Assembly (NCBI RefSeq): GCF_008642235.1
Contig: NZ_SJEV01000001.1
Span: 1,178,001 to 1,242,000 of the forward strand
DNA length: 64,000 bases
Direction of reading: 5' to 3'
Origin: Planctomonas psychrotolerans
Lineage (GTDB): Bacteria > Actinomycetota > Actinomycetes > Actinomycetales > Microbacteriaceae
In this document: one piece after another, positions 16,641 through 25,137 of the stretch
Numbering within the stretch: position 1 is the first letter of the stretch
How the letters are laid out: every line of letters begins with the position of its first letter
Notes under the pieces: generated by a model
Databases searched by the model: none
What the model was told of the DNA's origin: nothing
What the model saw: the letters and a program-made list of their open reading frames with translations, nothing else
Position numbers and translations under genes: made by a program

Positions 16641-18184
16641 GGTTTCTCCGATGATCGGGGGGACGGATCCTTTTCAGCGTAGACCGAACGGGGCCGGTCC
16701 GTCCGGCTCCCCCCTATCCGGACGGCGGTCTCCCGAGCATCGACGATCACCGACGCCAGTCCGGTCCCCGCGATCCACGCGCCGGTGACATCGATGCCGG
16801 GGTTCTCCGCCACTTCGGCGCGCACCAGCGCGACCCGATCCTTCTGGCCGCGGGCCGCGAAGGGCACCGCCGTGCTCCAGCGGGTGCGGGCCGAGCCCAC
16901 CACCTGATCCGCCCGTAGCGGCACACCGAGCAGCAGGGACGCGTCGGCGATCGCCGTGGACAGCAGGTCCGCATCCGGGACGTCGGCGACCCCCCGCTCG
17001 TTCGCGCGACCGTAGGAGAGGCGCACCACGTGCCGCCCGTCCGCCCGATCCGCGACCCACGGCCACTTCGCCGTGACGTGCGTCAGCGCCTTCGCGCGAA
17101 CACCCCCCATGCCTTCGGTCACGAGCACGCCGGTTCCCCGGGGCGCCCTATCCAGAGCATCCTGTGCGTCCGCGTCCGCCCGCACGTCGATCACGAGCGT
17201 CATCAGTTCGACGGGCGTCGACATGGGCCACGCCTCCGACAGCGACTGGGGGAGCATCCCCCCGAAGAGCGGCGCGCTCGCCTCGGGCGGAATGGCGAGC
17301 ACCACCCGGTCGGGGTCGAGCGCGCGGCCGTCGGCCAGGTCGATGTGCCAGTCGTCGCCCGTGACGGCGCCGTCGCGGTCGCGGTGACGTCGGAGGGCGG
17401 ACACCCGCGTGCCCGTCTCGATGGCCACGCCGCGCTCGCGCAGATCGCGCTCGAGCTCCTCGACGAGGCGATGCATTCCGCCTCGGATGCCGCCGACGGC
17501 GGAGCCCGCCGGTGCCCTCTCCCGGAGCCGGGCGACCGATGCGGCGAGCGACCCCTCGGTCTTCAGTCCGGCGCGGAGCCCCGGGGCCACCGCGTCGGCG
17601 TCGACGTCGTCGGGCGAGGCGGAGTGCACACCCGCCACGATTGGGGCGACCAGGCGGTCGAGCACCGCGCTGCCCATCCGGAGGCGCACCAGGTCGCCGA
17701 GGCTGGAGGCGGACGCCCCGACGGCGGCCGGCAGGACGAGGTCCAGAGCGGCACGCGCCGCACCACGCCGGCCCAGGAGCTCCCGCAACTCCGGATCCCG
17801 CGGGTCGGACGGGATGCCGAGGAGCGCGGTGCGCGGAAGGGGAAACGCTCGGTCGGGTGCCTGCAGCCAGGCGCCGAGCGGGCTGGGAGCCACCACGTCG
17901 TCACCGAGTCCGAGCTCGTCGAGGAGTGCGGCCACGGTGCCGCGCCGAGTGGCGAAGCTCTCGGCACCGCTGTCGAGTCGTATGCCGGCAACGGTATGCG
18001 TCGCCACACTGCCCCCCAGAGCATCCGACGCTTCGATCACCCGCACGGTCGCGCCGCCGAGCGCGAGCTCCCGCGCGACGACCAGACCGGCGACTCCCCC
18101 GCCCACGACAACCACATCCAGCGGCGATGCGGCACCGTCAGAGCCGCCGTCCATGCCGCCGTCCGCGCCGCCCCGCCGGGTCAC
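16637..18184 (-). CDS. hemY: Coproporphyrinogen III oxidase, CgoX type (HemY/protoporphyrinogen oxidase family)
   Basis: A 515-residue FAD flavoprotein that removes six electrons from coproporphyrinogen III to give coproporphyrin III in the Gram-positive haem route. The FAD Rossmann motif VVVGGGVAGLVVARELALGG follows a short lead, then E-SDALGGSV and GAESFATR. The C-terminal flavin motif is DVTGAWIAGTGLASVI. I chose GTG 18184 because it overlaps the hemE stop as GTGA; an in-frame ATG at 18154 is a reasonable alternative that loses ten residues before the FAD motif. The longer frame beyond 18184 is a hemE shadow. Confidence 0.93.
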   Translation of the reverse strand: MTRRGGADGGMDGGSDGAASPLDVVVVGGGVAGLVVARELALGGATVRVIEASDALGGSVATHTVAGIRLDSGAESFATRRGTVAALLDELGLGDDVVAPSPLGAWLQAPDRAFPLPRTALLGIPSDPRDPELRELLGRRGAARAALDLVLPAAVGASASSLGDLVRLRMGSAVLDRLVAPIVAGVHSASPDDVDADAVAPGLRAGLKTEGSLAASVARLRERAPAGSAVGGIRGGMHRLVEELERDLRERGVAIETGTRVSALRRHRDRDGAVTGDDWHIDLADGRALDPDRVVLAIPPEASAPLFGGMLPQSLSEAWPMSTPVELMTLVIDVRADADAQDALDRAPRGTGVLVTEGMGGVRAKALTHVTAKWPWVADRADGRHVVRLSYGRANERGVADVPDADLLSTAIADASLLLGVPLRADQVVGSARTRWSTAVPFAARGQKDRVALVRAEVAENPGIDVTGAWIAGTGLASVIVDARETAVRIGGSRTDRPRSVYAEKDPSPRSSEKP

Positions 18185-19254
18185 GAGGCGACGAACTCGA
18201 CGATCCGCGTGAGCACGTCGGGGTTGGTGTCGGGCGGTACGCCGTGACCAAGATTCAGAACGTGGGCGGGTGCCGCGGTGCCCCGCTGCAGCACGTCGCG
18301 GAAGTGCGCCTCCAACACCGGCCACGGCGCCGACAGGAGCGCGGGATCGATGTTGCCCTGCACCGGCACCGTGCCGCCGAGTCGCCGGGACGCCTCGTCG
18401 AGCGGAATGCGCCAGTCGACGCCCACCGTGTCGACGCCCACGTCGCGCATGGCCGCGAGCAGTTCTCCCGTTCCGACCCCGAAGTGGACGAGCGGCACGG
18501 TCCTGTTCCCGGCCCCGAGGTTCCGCACCGGGTCGAGCGCCTGACGGGACGCGGGGGCCACCCGCGAGGTGTAGTCCGCGAGCGAGAGCCCACCCGCCCA
18601 GGAGTCGAAGAGCTGCGCCGCGCTGGCCCCGGCGAGCACCTGCGCCCGCAGGAAGACGCCGGTGACCTCGGCGCACCAGGTCATCAGGGCGTCCCAGGCC
18701 TCGGGGTCGGCGTGCATCAGGCCGCGCGCCGCGATGTGGTCCTTCGACGGGCCGCCCTCCACGAGGTAGGCCGCCAGGGTGAACGGGGCGCCCGCGAAAC
18801 CGATCAGCGGCGTGTTCCCGAGCTCGGCCACCGTGATCGCCACGGCCTCGGCGATGGGGGCGAGCGATTCGGGATCGAGCGCGGGCAGGGCGGCCACATC
18901 GGCGGCCGTGCGCACCGGGTGCTCGAGCACCGGACCGGTGCCCGGAACGATGTCCACGGCCACGCCCGCGAGCTTCAGGGGGATGACGATGTCGCTGAAG
19001 AAGATCGCCGCGTCCACCCCGTGTCGCCGCACGGGCTGCAGCGTGATCTCGCTCGCCATCGCCGGGTCGAGGCACGCATCGAGCATCCGGGTGCCCACGC
19101 GCAGCTCGCGGTACTCGGGCAGGGATCGTCCGGCCTGCCGCATGAACCACACCGGCGTCTTCTCCGGGCGGTCGCCGGAGTAGGCGCGGACGAGCGCCGA
19201 GTCCGCCGTTCGACCGGTGGCGAGGGGATGGGTGTCGGGAAGGGCGGTAATCAC
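18181..19254 (-). CDS. hemE: Uroporphyrinogen decarboxylase
   Basis: A 357-residue TIM-barrel enzyme that decarboxylates the four acetates of uroporphyrinogen III to give coproporphyrinogen III. The N-terminal PVWFMRQAGRSLPEYR contains the substrate-binding arginines; FFSDIVIPLKLAGV, GFAGAPFTLA-YLVEG and the C-terminal NLGHGVPPDTNPD are family hallmarks. The start is GTG 19254. It is the first gene of hemE-hemY-ytxH-holin-DUF3618 and diverges from the flavodoxin-like gene over 78 bp. Confidence 0.97.
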   Translation of the reverse strand: MITALPDTHPLATGRTADSALVRAYSGDRPEKTPVWFMRQAGRSLPEYRELRVGTRMLDACLDPAMASEITLQPVRRHGVDAAIFFSDIVIPLKLAGVAVDIVPGTGPVLEHPVRTAADVAALPALDPESLAPIAEAVAITVAELGNTPLIGFAGAPFTLAAYLVEGGPSKDHIAARGLMHADPEAWDALMTWCAEVTGVFLRAQVLAGASAAQLFDSWAGGLSLADYTSRVAPASRQALDPVRNLGAGNRTVPLVHFGVGTGELLAAMRDVGVDTVGVDWRIPLDEASRRLGGTVPVQGNIDPALLSAPWPVLEAHFRDVLQRGTAAPAHVLNLGHGVPPDTNPDVLTRIVEFVAS

Positions 19255-19260
19255 GCGTTC

Positions 19261-19266
19261 ATTGTT
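19261..19266 (-). promoter_or_regulatory. Putative -10 (AACAAT) for hemE, leaderless geometry
   Basis: On the minus strand AACAAT is followed by six bases (GAACGC) and then the GTG start. The box departs from TANNNT at position 1, so support comes from spacing more than sequence. Confidence 0.35.
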
Positions 19267-19320
19267 CCATCCCCCGCTGGGTGCCTCGGTTCCCGCCTAG
19301 CCGAAACCCCGGACGAGGAC

Positions 19321-19326
19321 GACACT
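19321..19326 (+). promoter_or_regulatory. Putative -10 (GACACT) for the flavodoxin-like gene, leaderless geometry
   Basis: GACACT, then six bases (CGACGC), then ATG. The discriminator CGACG(C/G) is the same as that before hemA and before the gene at 41599. Confidence 0.4.
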
Positions 19327-19332
19327 CGACGC

Positions 19333-19947
19333 ATGACCACACCGACGGTTCGTGCCCTCGCCATCACCTGTTCTCTGAAGCCCAGTCCCGCTCCGTCGAG
19401 CAGCGTGCTCCTCGGCGACCAGATCCTGACGGAGCTCCGCTCGCACGGGGTCGCCACCTCCACTCTGCGCCTGGTGGACTACGACATCCGCCCCGGGGTG
19501 GAGACCGACATGGGCGACGGCGACCAGTGGCCCGAGATCCGCGAGCAGATCCTCGCCGCGGACATCCTCGTCGTGGTGACGCCCACCTGGGTGGGCCAGA
19601 TGTCGAGCGTTGCGCAGCGCATGCTCGAGCGGCTGGATGCCGAACTGGCGGAGACCGACGACCGCGGCCGCCCGATCCTGTACGGCCGGGTCGCCGTGGT
19701 CGGCGTGGTGGGCAACGAGGACGGGGCGCACCACATCACCGCCTCCCTGTTCCAGGGACTCGGCGACTTCGGCTTCACGATCCCCGCCCAGGGCGCCACC
19801 TACTGGAACGGCGAGGCCATGCACTCGACGGACTATCTCGACCTCAAGGAGACCCCGGAGGCCGTCGCGTCGACGACGGCGTCGCTCGCGGCGAATGCGG
19901 CGCACCTCGCCGCGCTGCTGAAGAAGGACAACTACCCCGCGAGCTGA
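19333..19947 (+). CDS. Flavodoxin-like NAD(P)H-dependent FMN reductase family protein
   Basis: A 204-residue single-domain flavodoxin-fold protein. The first strand and phosphate loop read LAITCSLKPSPAPSSS, the second flavin loop VVVTPTWVGQMSS, and the third VGNEDGAHH, as in the NADPH-dependent FMN reductase/flavodoxin family (PF03358-like). It could be a quinone or azo reductase; I cannot assign the electron acceptor. Neighbour hemE is divergent; hemA lies 127 bp downstream. The last 30 bp of this gene and its flank are partly duplicated at 19999-20028. Confidence 0.75.
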   Translation: MTTPTVRALAITCSLKPSPAPSSSVLLGDQILTELRSHGVATSTLRLVDYDIRPGVETDMGDGDQWPEIREQILAADILVVVTPTWVGQMSSVAQRMLERLDAELAETDDRGRPILYGRVAVVGVVGNEDGAHHITASLFQGLGDFGFTIPAQGATYWNGEAMHSTDYLDLKETPEAVASTTASLAANAAHLAALLKKDNYPAS

Positions 19948-20028
19948 ACCGGTCGCGCGGCTGAGACCGGGCCGTGCGGCGGCGGCGGCGGCGGCGGCGA
20001 AGGACGATTACCCCGAGAGCGGAACGGG
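19923..20028. repeat. Diverged duplication of the 3' end of the flavodoxin-like gene
   Basis: Bases 19923-19952 (last codons plus stop of the gene) and 19999-20028 match at 25 of 30 positions by direct reading; the copy has lost the stop (TGA to GGA). Between them is a GGC trinucleotide run (about 19975-19998). This looks like a remnant tandem duplication in the gap before hemA. Confidence 0.7.
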
Positions 20029-20062
20029 CACGCGCCGATTCGAACGCTCAGGCGCCGTCATT

Positions 20063-20068
20063 TAGACT
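20063..20068 (+). promoter_or_regulatory. Putative -10 box (TAGACT) of hemA, leaderless geometry
   Basis: TAGACT is followed by CGACGG and the GTG start at 20075. A weak -35-like TTCGAA lies about 18 bp further up. There is no Shine-Dalgarno sequence between box and start. Confidence 0.55.
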
Positions 20069-20074
20069 CGACGG

Positions 20075-21388
20075 GTGCTGATGTGTCTGACGGCGAGTCA
20101 CCGGAACGCGCCCTTCGAGCTTCTCGAGAAGCTCTCCGTCGGCGCACCCGCCGTGGCCGGCGATCTGATCGCCGAGGGCGACATCGTGGCCGGTGCGGTC
20201 GTCCTCGCGACCTGCAACCGCTTCGAGGCGTACCTCGACATTGCCGAACCCGTGGCCGAGAACTCCGCCGAAGCGATGGACGCGATCGTCGACATGGTCA
20301 GCTCCTCGTCGAACGTGCCCGCCGCCGAGGTGCGCGAGAGCGTGTCCGTGCTGTGCGGCGACGAGGTCGTCGAGCACCTCTTCGCCGTGTCCTCCGGTCT
20401 CGAATCCGTGGTCGTGGGCGAGGGCGAGATCGCCGGACAGGTGCGACGCGCACTCGAGACCGCGCGATCCGAGGGCACCGTGAGCAGTGACCTGGAGCGA
20501 CTCTTCCAGAAGGCCTCGCACACGTCGCGCGGCGTCAAGGCCCGCACCGGGCTCGGTTCCGCCGGACGATCGATGGTGCGTCTCGCCCTCGACCTCGCCG
20601 AGAGCCGCGTTCCCGACTGGGCGGATGCCCGCGTTCTGCTCGTCGGCACCGGCGCCTACGCCGGCGCGAGCCTGAAGGCCCTGCGCGACCGGGGCGTCTC
20701 CGATGTGACCGTCTATTCGCCGTCCGGCCGCGCCTCCCGCTTCGCCACCCGCGAGGGTGTCACCGCGGTGCTCGCGGACGGCTACCTCGACGCCATCGCG
20801 GACGCCGACATCATCGTCACCTGCAGCACATCGCCCGAGTTCGTACTCACGGCCGATCAGGTCGCGCGGAGCAGGGACGGCGGAATCGCGGCCCCTCGTC
20901 AGCTGGTCATCGACCTCGGCCTGCCCCGCAACGTGGACCCCGGCGTCACCGAGATCTCCGGCGTGCAACTGCTCGACCTCGAGACCATTTCCCTGCACGC
21001 CCCCCTGACCGACCTCAACGCGTCGCACGACGCACGGCAGCTGGTGGATGAGGCGGCCGAGGAGTACCGGGCGGCCGACGCGGCGCAGGCCGTGGCTCCG
21101 GCAGTGGTCGCCCTGCGCGGTCACCTCTTCGGCGTGCTGGAGGCCGAGATCGAGCGCGCCCGGTCCCGGGGCGACTCGTCGGAGCAGACCGAGCGGGCAC
21201 TCCGTCACCTCGTCAGCGTGCTGGTGCACACGCCGTCGGTGCGAGCCCGTGAACTTGCGCGCACGGGCCACGCCGAGCGCTTCCTGGACGGTCTGGACGC
21301 CCTGTACGGCATCGAGGTGCCCGAGCCCGCCGCGGTCGAGTCCCCGGCGCTGCTCCGAGCCGCAGACGAAGCCGACGCCGCCTCATGA
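20075..21388 (+). CDS. hemA: Glutamyl-tRNA reductase
   Basis: A 437-residue NADPH-dependent enzyme that reduces glutamyl-tRNA(Glu) to glutamate-1-semialdehyde, the committed step of the C5 haem route. The N-terminus [17 protein letters not shown] carries the conserved histidine, and Cys47 in [10 protein letters not shown] is the thioester nucleophile. [20 protein letters not shown] and the NADPH domain [13 protein letters not shown] follow, then a helical dimerisation domain from about residue 310. In many actinobacteria the typical motif is GEPQI; here it is GEGEI. The start is GTG 20075. It overlaps the next gene by ATGA. Confidence 0.96.
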   Translation: MLMCLTASHRNAPFELLEKLSVGAPAVAGDLIAEGDIVAGAVVLATCNRFEAYLDIAEPVAENSAEAMDAIVDMVSSSSNVPAAEVRESVSVLCGDEVVEHLFAVSSGLESVVVGEGEIAGQVRRALETARSEGTVSSDLERLFQKASHTSRGVKARTGLGSAGRSMVRLALDLAESRVPDWADARVLLVGTGAYAGASLKALRDRGVSDVTVYSPSGRASRFATREGVTAVLADGYLDAIADADIIVTCSTSPEFVLTADQVARSRDGGIAAPRQLVIDLGLPRNVDPGVTEISGVQLLDLETISLHAPLTDLNASHDARQLVDEAAEEYRAADAAQAVAPAVVALRGHLFGVLEAEIERARSRGDSSEQTERALRHLVSVLVHTPSVRARELARTGHAERFLDGLDALYGIEVPEPAAVESPALLRAADEADAAS

Positions 21389-22023
21389 AGCCCCGCGTTC
21401 TGCGCGGACGCCCCATCCCGACGCCCGTCCGCATCCGTGAGCCCATCGTCACCCAGCGGCTCGTGCTGCGTCCCTACACGGCCGCCGACCTGGATGACTA
21501 TGCCGCCATGCAGGGCAATGACGAGGTCGTTCGGTACATGCTGTGGCCGCTCCGCACCCGCAAGCAGTCCGCGAAGCACCTCGCGCGTCGGCGTCGACAG
21601 ACCCGCCTCCAGCACACCGGTGACTTCCTGGGGCTCGCGATCGAGCTGCCCGGCGAGCCGAGCCTCAATCCGAAATCCCGCTCCGGCCGGGTGATCGGTG
21701 ACGCGTCGTTGCTGCTGCGAAGCGTCGGCAACCGCCAGGTGGAGATCGGATGGGTGCTGCATCCCGACTTCGGCGGCAAGGGCTACGCCACCGAGGCGAG
21801 CCGCGCCATGCTGGACATCGCGATCGGCCGGTTGGGCGCGCACCGCGTCATGGCCCAGCTGGACGCCCGGAACACCGGCTCGGCGGCCATGGCCGAACGG
21901 CTCGGTATGCGTCGCGAGGGGCTGTTCCGCGAGGACCTGTGGTTCAAGGGGGCATGGGGCGACAGCCTCTACTACGCCATACTCGATGAGGAGTGGACGG
22001 CCTCACCGCTGTCATCCGGCTAG
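21385..22023 (+). CDS. GNAT family N-acetyltransferase (RimJ/RimL-like)
   Basis: A 212-residue acetyltransferase of the RimJ/RimL type. [20 protein letters not shown] opens the fold, [18 protein letters not shown] is the acetyl-CoA pyrophosphate-binding motif A (Gly-Lys-Gly-Tyr-Ala), and [19 protein letters not shown] is motif B. The substrate is unknown: protein N-termini, antibiotics or small amines are all possible. It is translationally coupled to hemA (ATGA overlap). The paralogue directly downstream has the same architecture. Confidence 0.88.
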   Translation: MKPRVLRGRPIPTPVRIREPIVTQRLVLRPYTAADLDDYAAMQGNDEVVRYMLWPLRTRKQSAKHLARRRRQTRLQHTGDFLGLAIELPGEPSLNPKSRSGRVIGDASLLLRSVGNRQVEIGWVLHPDFGGKGYATEASRAMLDIAIGRLGAHRVMAQLDARNTGSAAMAERLGMRREGLFREDLWFKGAWGDSLYYAILDEEWTASPLSSG

Positions 22024-22057
22024 ACCGCCCCGTACGACCGCCGGAAAGGAGAGCGTC

Positions 22058-22672
22058 ATGGACTCCGTCGATCAACCGTTGCGCGCCGTCGATGTGCGGG
22101 GGCCCATGCCGACGGAGCGTCTTCGGCTCCGACCCTTCGAGCGGGACGACCTCACGGATCTGCGGGCGTTCGACACGTCCCCCGAGGTGGCGCGGAGCCT
22201 GTTGCGCGCCGAGCGGAGCGCCGCGGAGTCGGCCGGGGAACTGGAGCGTCGCCTCAACGCGACGCGCATCGAGCATGCGGGCGACCGCCTCGACCTCGCC
22301 ATCGAACTACCGGCCGACGGCAGCGAACCCGCCCGCGTGATCGGTGAGGTGAGCCTGACCCTTGCGTCGTCCCGGGATCGGCGGGCCGAGCTGGGCTGCG
22401 CCCTGTATCCCGACTTCCGTCGGCTGGGTTACGGCATGGAGGCCGCCACGAGGGTGCTCGAGTTCGCCTTCGACGAGGTGGGCGTGCACCGCGTCACGGC
22501 GCGGTTCGACCTCCGCAACGTGGCCCCGGCACGCCTCGCGACCCGGCTCGGGATGCGCAACGAGGCGGGGCTCGTGCACGACCTGTGGTTCGACGGCAGA
22601 TGGGTGGACGTGGCGATCTACGGGATCCTCGACGTGGAGTGGGCCGCGCGCAAGAGCGTTGACGGACTGTGA
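22058..22672 (+). CDS. GNAT family N-acetyltransferase, second copy
   Basis: A 204-residue RimJ/RimL-like protein: TERLRLRPFERDDLTDLRAF, LGCALYPDFRRLGYGMEA (motif A, in which the canonical Gly-x-Gly becomes Arg-Leu-Gly-Tyr-Gly) and LRNVAPARLATRLGMRNEA. It is similar in layout to the preceding gene, suggesting an old tandem duplication followed by divergence. A strong GGAAAGGAG ribosome site precedes ATG 22058. Its stop overlaps the GTG of the Nudix-like gene. Confidence 0.85.
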   Translation: MDSVDQPLRAVDVRGPMPTERLRLRPFERDDLTDLRAFDTSPEVARSLLRAERSAAESAGELERRLNATRIEHAGDRLDLAIELPADGSEPARVIGEVSLTLASSRDRRAELGCALYPDFRRLGYGMEAATRVLEFAFDEVGVHRVTARFDLRNVAPARLATRLGMRNEAGLVHDLWFDGRWVDVAIYGILDVEWAARKSVDGL

Positions 22673-23193
22673 TCGACGTGCGGGAGGGAGCGAACGACGT
22701 GATTGACGACCTCGAGGACGACCTGGATGATGACGACCTGGACGACGACTTCGATGACGAGGACATCGAGGATGGCGTGCAGCGAGGCGGTGCCGGACGC
22801 CCGCCGCGCGTGGCCGCACTGACCCTCTTCCGGAACCGGCGGTTGCTGCTGGTGGCGTTGCACGATCGAACCACCCTCACCCTGCCGAGTGCGTCCATCG
22901 CCGACGGCGAGCCGCCTCGGCATGCGCTCGTGCGCGGCTGTCGGGAAGAACTCGGCGTGGAGATCGAGCGCACCAGCATCGGCGACCTCTTCACCGTGCT
23001 CGGCTCGGACGACGATGACGAGGACGGTCCGGTCATCAGCATGACCGTCTATTCCGGCGACACCGCCGATGAGCCGCAGCCCGTCGGCCGCGCCGACGGG
23101 CTGGTCTGGGTGTCCTCGGCCGACGCCGACCGGTGCACGTCGGTCGGTGCCGACATCCTCAAGCGCCTGGTGCAGCTCGACCTCATCGACTGA
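22669..23193 (+). CDS. Nudix-fold protein with degenerate Nudix box and acidic N-terminus
   Basis: A 174-residue protein. Residues 13-35 are almost all Asp/Glu, a highly acidic tail unlike its neighbours. From residue 46 a Nudix core begins (RVAALTLFRNRRLLLVAL). The Nudix box reads ADGEPPRHALVRGCREELGVEI. The second Glu-Glu pair is present, but the Glu of the usual Arg-Glu is Gly and the leading Gly of the box is Ala. Loss of one metal-coordinating glutamate suggests weak or lost hydrolase activity, perhaps a binding role. It is coupled by GTGA to the GNAT gene. Confidence 0.72.
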   Translation: MIDVREGANDVIDDLEDDLDDDDLDDDFDDEDIEDGVQRGGAGRPPRVAALTLFRNRRLLLVALHDRTTLTLPSASIADGEPPRHALVRGCREELGVEIERTSIGDLFTVLGSDDDDEDGPVISMTVYSGDTADEPQPVGRADGLVWVSSADADRCTSVGADILKRLVQLDLID

Positions 23194-23237
23194 GCAGAGC
23201 TCGATCCGCGGCGGGAGCCGGGTGGGCCTGCGGCCGG

Positions 23238-24164
23238 TCAGGCCGCGGTGTCCGGGGCGATGTCGCGCGCCACGGCGAGGATCCGCTCGAGTTCGTGCAG
23301 CTGCTCCGCGCTCGGGTCGACGAGCGGCGGCCGCACGGAGCCGACCGCGAGCCCACCGAGGCGCAGGCCCGCCTTGATGAGCGAAACCCCGAATCCGGGC
23401 GTCTGGTCGCGGAGGCGCACCAGCGGCCGGTAGAACCGGTCGAGGATGTCGAGACGGCGCTCGTCGTCGCCCGCCGTGTAGGCCCGGTAGTGCTCCCGGG
23501 CGACACCGGGCGCCATCGCGAAGGCGGCGGAAGAGTACAGCGGCATCCCGAGTCCGCGGTACGCGCCCTGGGTGAGCTCGGCGGTGAGCAGTCCGTTGAA
23601 GAACAGGAAATCCGACCGGCCCGACTCCCGGACGGCGAGCACGATGGACTGGGCGAGCCCCACGTCTCCCGTTCCGTCTTTGAAGCCGATGACCTTGGGG
23701 TTCTCGGCGAGGCGGGTCACTGCGGCGGGCGTGTACTGCGAGGTCCCGCGGTGATAGACGATCACCGGCAGGGGCGAGGCGTCGGCGATCGCCTCCACGT
23801 ACGCCACGGTCCCCTCGATCGGCCCGGACACCAGGTAGGGCGGGAGCACGAGCAGCGCGTCCGCTCCGGCATCCGCGGCGCTGCGGGCACATGCCCGCGC
23901 GTGCGCCAGCTGGCCCCCGGTGCCCGCGACGACGGGCACGCTCCCCGACACGGTCGCGACGGTAGTGCGCACCACCGTCGCAACCTCATCGGCGTCCAGC
24001 GCGTGGAACTCGCCGGTACCGCAGGCCGGGAAGACCCCGCCCGGGGAGAACGGCAACCGGGAGGACACGTGCTCGGCGAGCACATCGGTGTCGACGGCGC
24101 CCGACTCGGTGAAGGGGGTGACGGGGAAGAAGAGGACGCCGTCGAAGTTCAGTGCGGTGCTCAT
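23238..24164 (-). CDS. kdgD: 5-dehydro-4-deoxyglucarate dehydratase (DHDPS superfamily)
   Basis: A 308-residue class I aldolase-fold enzyme. GVLFFPVTPF, GGVFPACGTGEFHALD and VIGFKDGTGD are diagnostic of KdgD, which dehydrates and decarboxylates 5-keto-4-deoxyglucarate to 2-oxoglutarate semialdehyde. The Schiff-base lysine is Lys162, and Tyr137 (VIVYHRG) is the proton-relay tyrosine. It is the third gene of the Gfo/Idh-SDR-KdgD operon, so the cluster probably oxidises hexuronates or aldarates. ATG 24164 has GAAAGG upstream. Near the stop a GCGGCC/GGCCGC hairpin (23230-23246) may help end both convergent transcripts. Confidence 0.87.
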   Translation of the reverse strand: MSTALNFDGVLFFPVTPFTESGAVDTDVLAEHVSSRLPFSPGGVFPACGTGEFHALDADEVATVVRTTVATVSGSVPVVAGTGGQLAHARACARSAADAGADALLVLPPYLVSGPIEGTVAYVEAIADASPLPVIVYHRGTSQYTPAAVTRLAENPKVIGFKDGTGDVGLAQSIVLAVRESGRSDFLFFNGLLTAELTQGAYRGLGMPLYSSAAFAMAPGVAREHYRAYTAGDDERRLDILDRFYRPLVRLRDQTPGFGVSLIKAGLRLGGLAVGSVRPPLVDPSAEQLHELERILAVARDIAPDTAA

Positions 24165-24219
24165 GCTGGCCTTTCGGGGGATGCGGTGGGTCGCGGGAGG
24201 ACGTGAGGAGCGGTGCCGG

Positions 24220-25137
24220 TCAGGACGGAGCTGTTTCGGTGGCGGTCCGGGCAGCATCGAGCTCGGAACGCCAGTCGTGCTTCGGGGTCCAGCCGAGCAG
24301 GAGCTCGGCCTTCGCGGACGAGAAGGCCGGGGCGGAGCCCGCCAGCGCCTCGGCGAGGTGCTCGGTTCCGGGTAGATAGGACGGCACGAGGTTCTGCAGC
24401 GACTCCCGGGCGAGCGCGTCGGCCGCACCGACGAAGAAGACCGAGCCGTTGGGGGCGTCCGATGCCCGCTTCAGCCAGGTCGTCACGAAGTCGCCCGCGT
24501 CGCGCGCATCCACGTAATTGAAAAGCGAGACGGCGGCGTAGTCCGGGTTGTCGAGCCGCTCGACGACGGTGTGACCCTGCTGCGTCGGAGCCCCGCGCCA
24601 CTCCTCGGGCGAGATCACGAAGCACGGCCGGAACACGCCGAAGGTGACGCTGTCGCCGTCCCGCGCGACCGCCGTGCGCACGGCCGCCTCGATCACCTGC
24701 TTCGACAGCGCGTACGCGTTCCACGGCGCCACGGGGTGGTTCTCGTCGATGGGGAGGTACTGCGGTCGCCAGCCGGTGGGCGCGCCGTACCCGATCACGG
24801 TGGGGGAACTCGCGGCAAGCACCTGCGTGGCCCCCGCCTCCACCGCCGCGCTCAGCACGTTCCACACCATCGACACGTTGGTGTTCAGAATGACCGGTTC
24901 GGGCGCGCTGAACGGCACGGCGATCGCGGCGAGATGGATCACCGCATCGGGACGAAGGTCGAGGAACGCCCGGGACGTCGCATCCGCATCGGTGAGGTCG
25001 ACGTCCCGCTGCTCGACGCCCAGGCCCTCGAGCGGCCGGCGGTCGACCGAGATCACCTCGTGGCCGTCGTCCGTCAGTGCGCGTACGACGCTCCGGCCGA
25101 GGCGGCCCGAGCCGCCGGTCACGAGAGCGCGACTCAC
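24220..25137 (-). CDS. NAD-dependent epimerase/dehydratase family (extended SDR), possible uronate dehydrogenase
   Basis: A 305-residue extended short-chain dehydrogenase: cofactor loop VTGGSGRLGR at residues 7-16, acidic strand-2 end (VDRRPL), VIHLAAI, a Ser-rich SSPTVIGYG strand and the catalytic Tyr-x-x-x-Lys in NAYALSK. The downstream gene is kdgD, whose pathway begins in some bacteria with an SDR uronate dehydrogenase, making that an attractive but unproven role; a sugar-nucleotide epimerase is the alternative. The GTG start overlaps the Gfo/Idh stop (GTGA). Confidence 0.8.
   Translation of the reverse strand: MSRALVTGGSGRLGRSVVRALTDDGHEVISVDRRPLEGLGVEQRDVDLTDADATSRAFLDLRPDAVIHLAAIAVPFSAPEPVILNTNVSMVWNVLSAAVEAGATQVLAASSPTVIGYGAPTGWRPQYLPIDENHPVAPWNAYALSKQVIEAAVRTAVARDGDSVTFGVFRPCFVISPEEWRGAPTQQGHTVVERLDNPDYAAVSLFNYVDARDAGDFVTTWLKRASDAPNGSVFFVGAADALARESLQNLVPSYLPGTEHLAEALAGSAPAFSSAKAELLLGWTPKHDWRSELDAARTATETAPS

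Noticed and set aside
19975-19998. GGC trinucleotide run as a functional element
   Set aside because: Simple repeat in very GC-rich intergenic DNA; noted only as spacer within the duplication.
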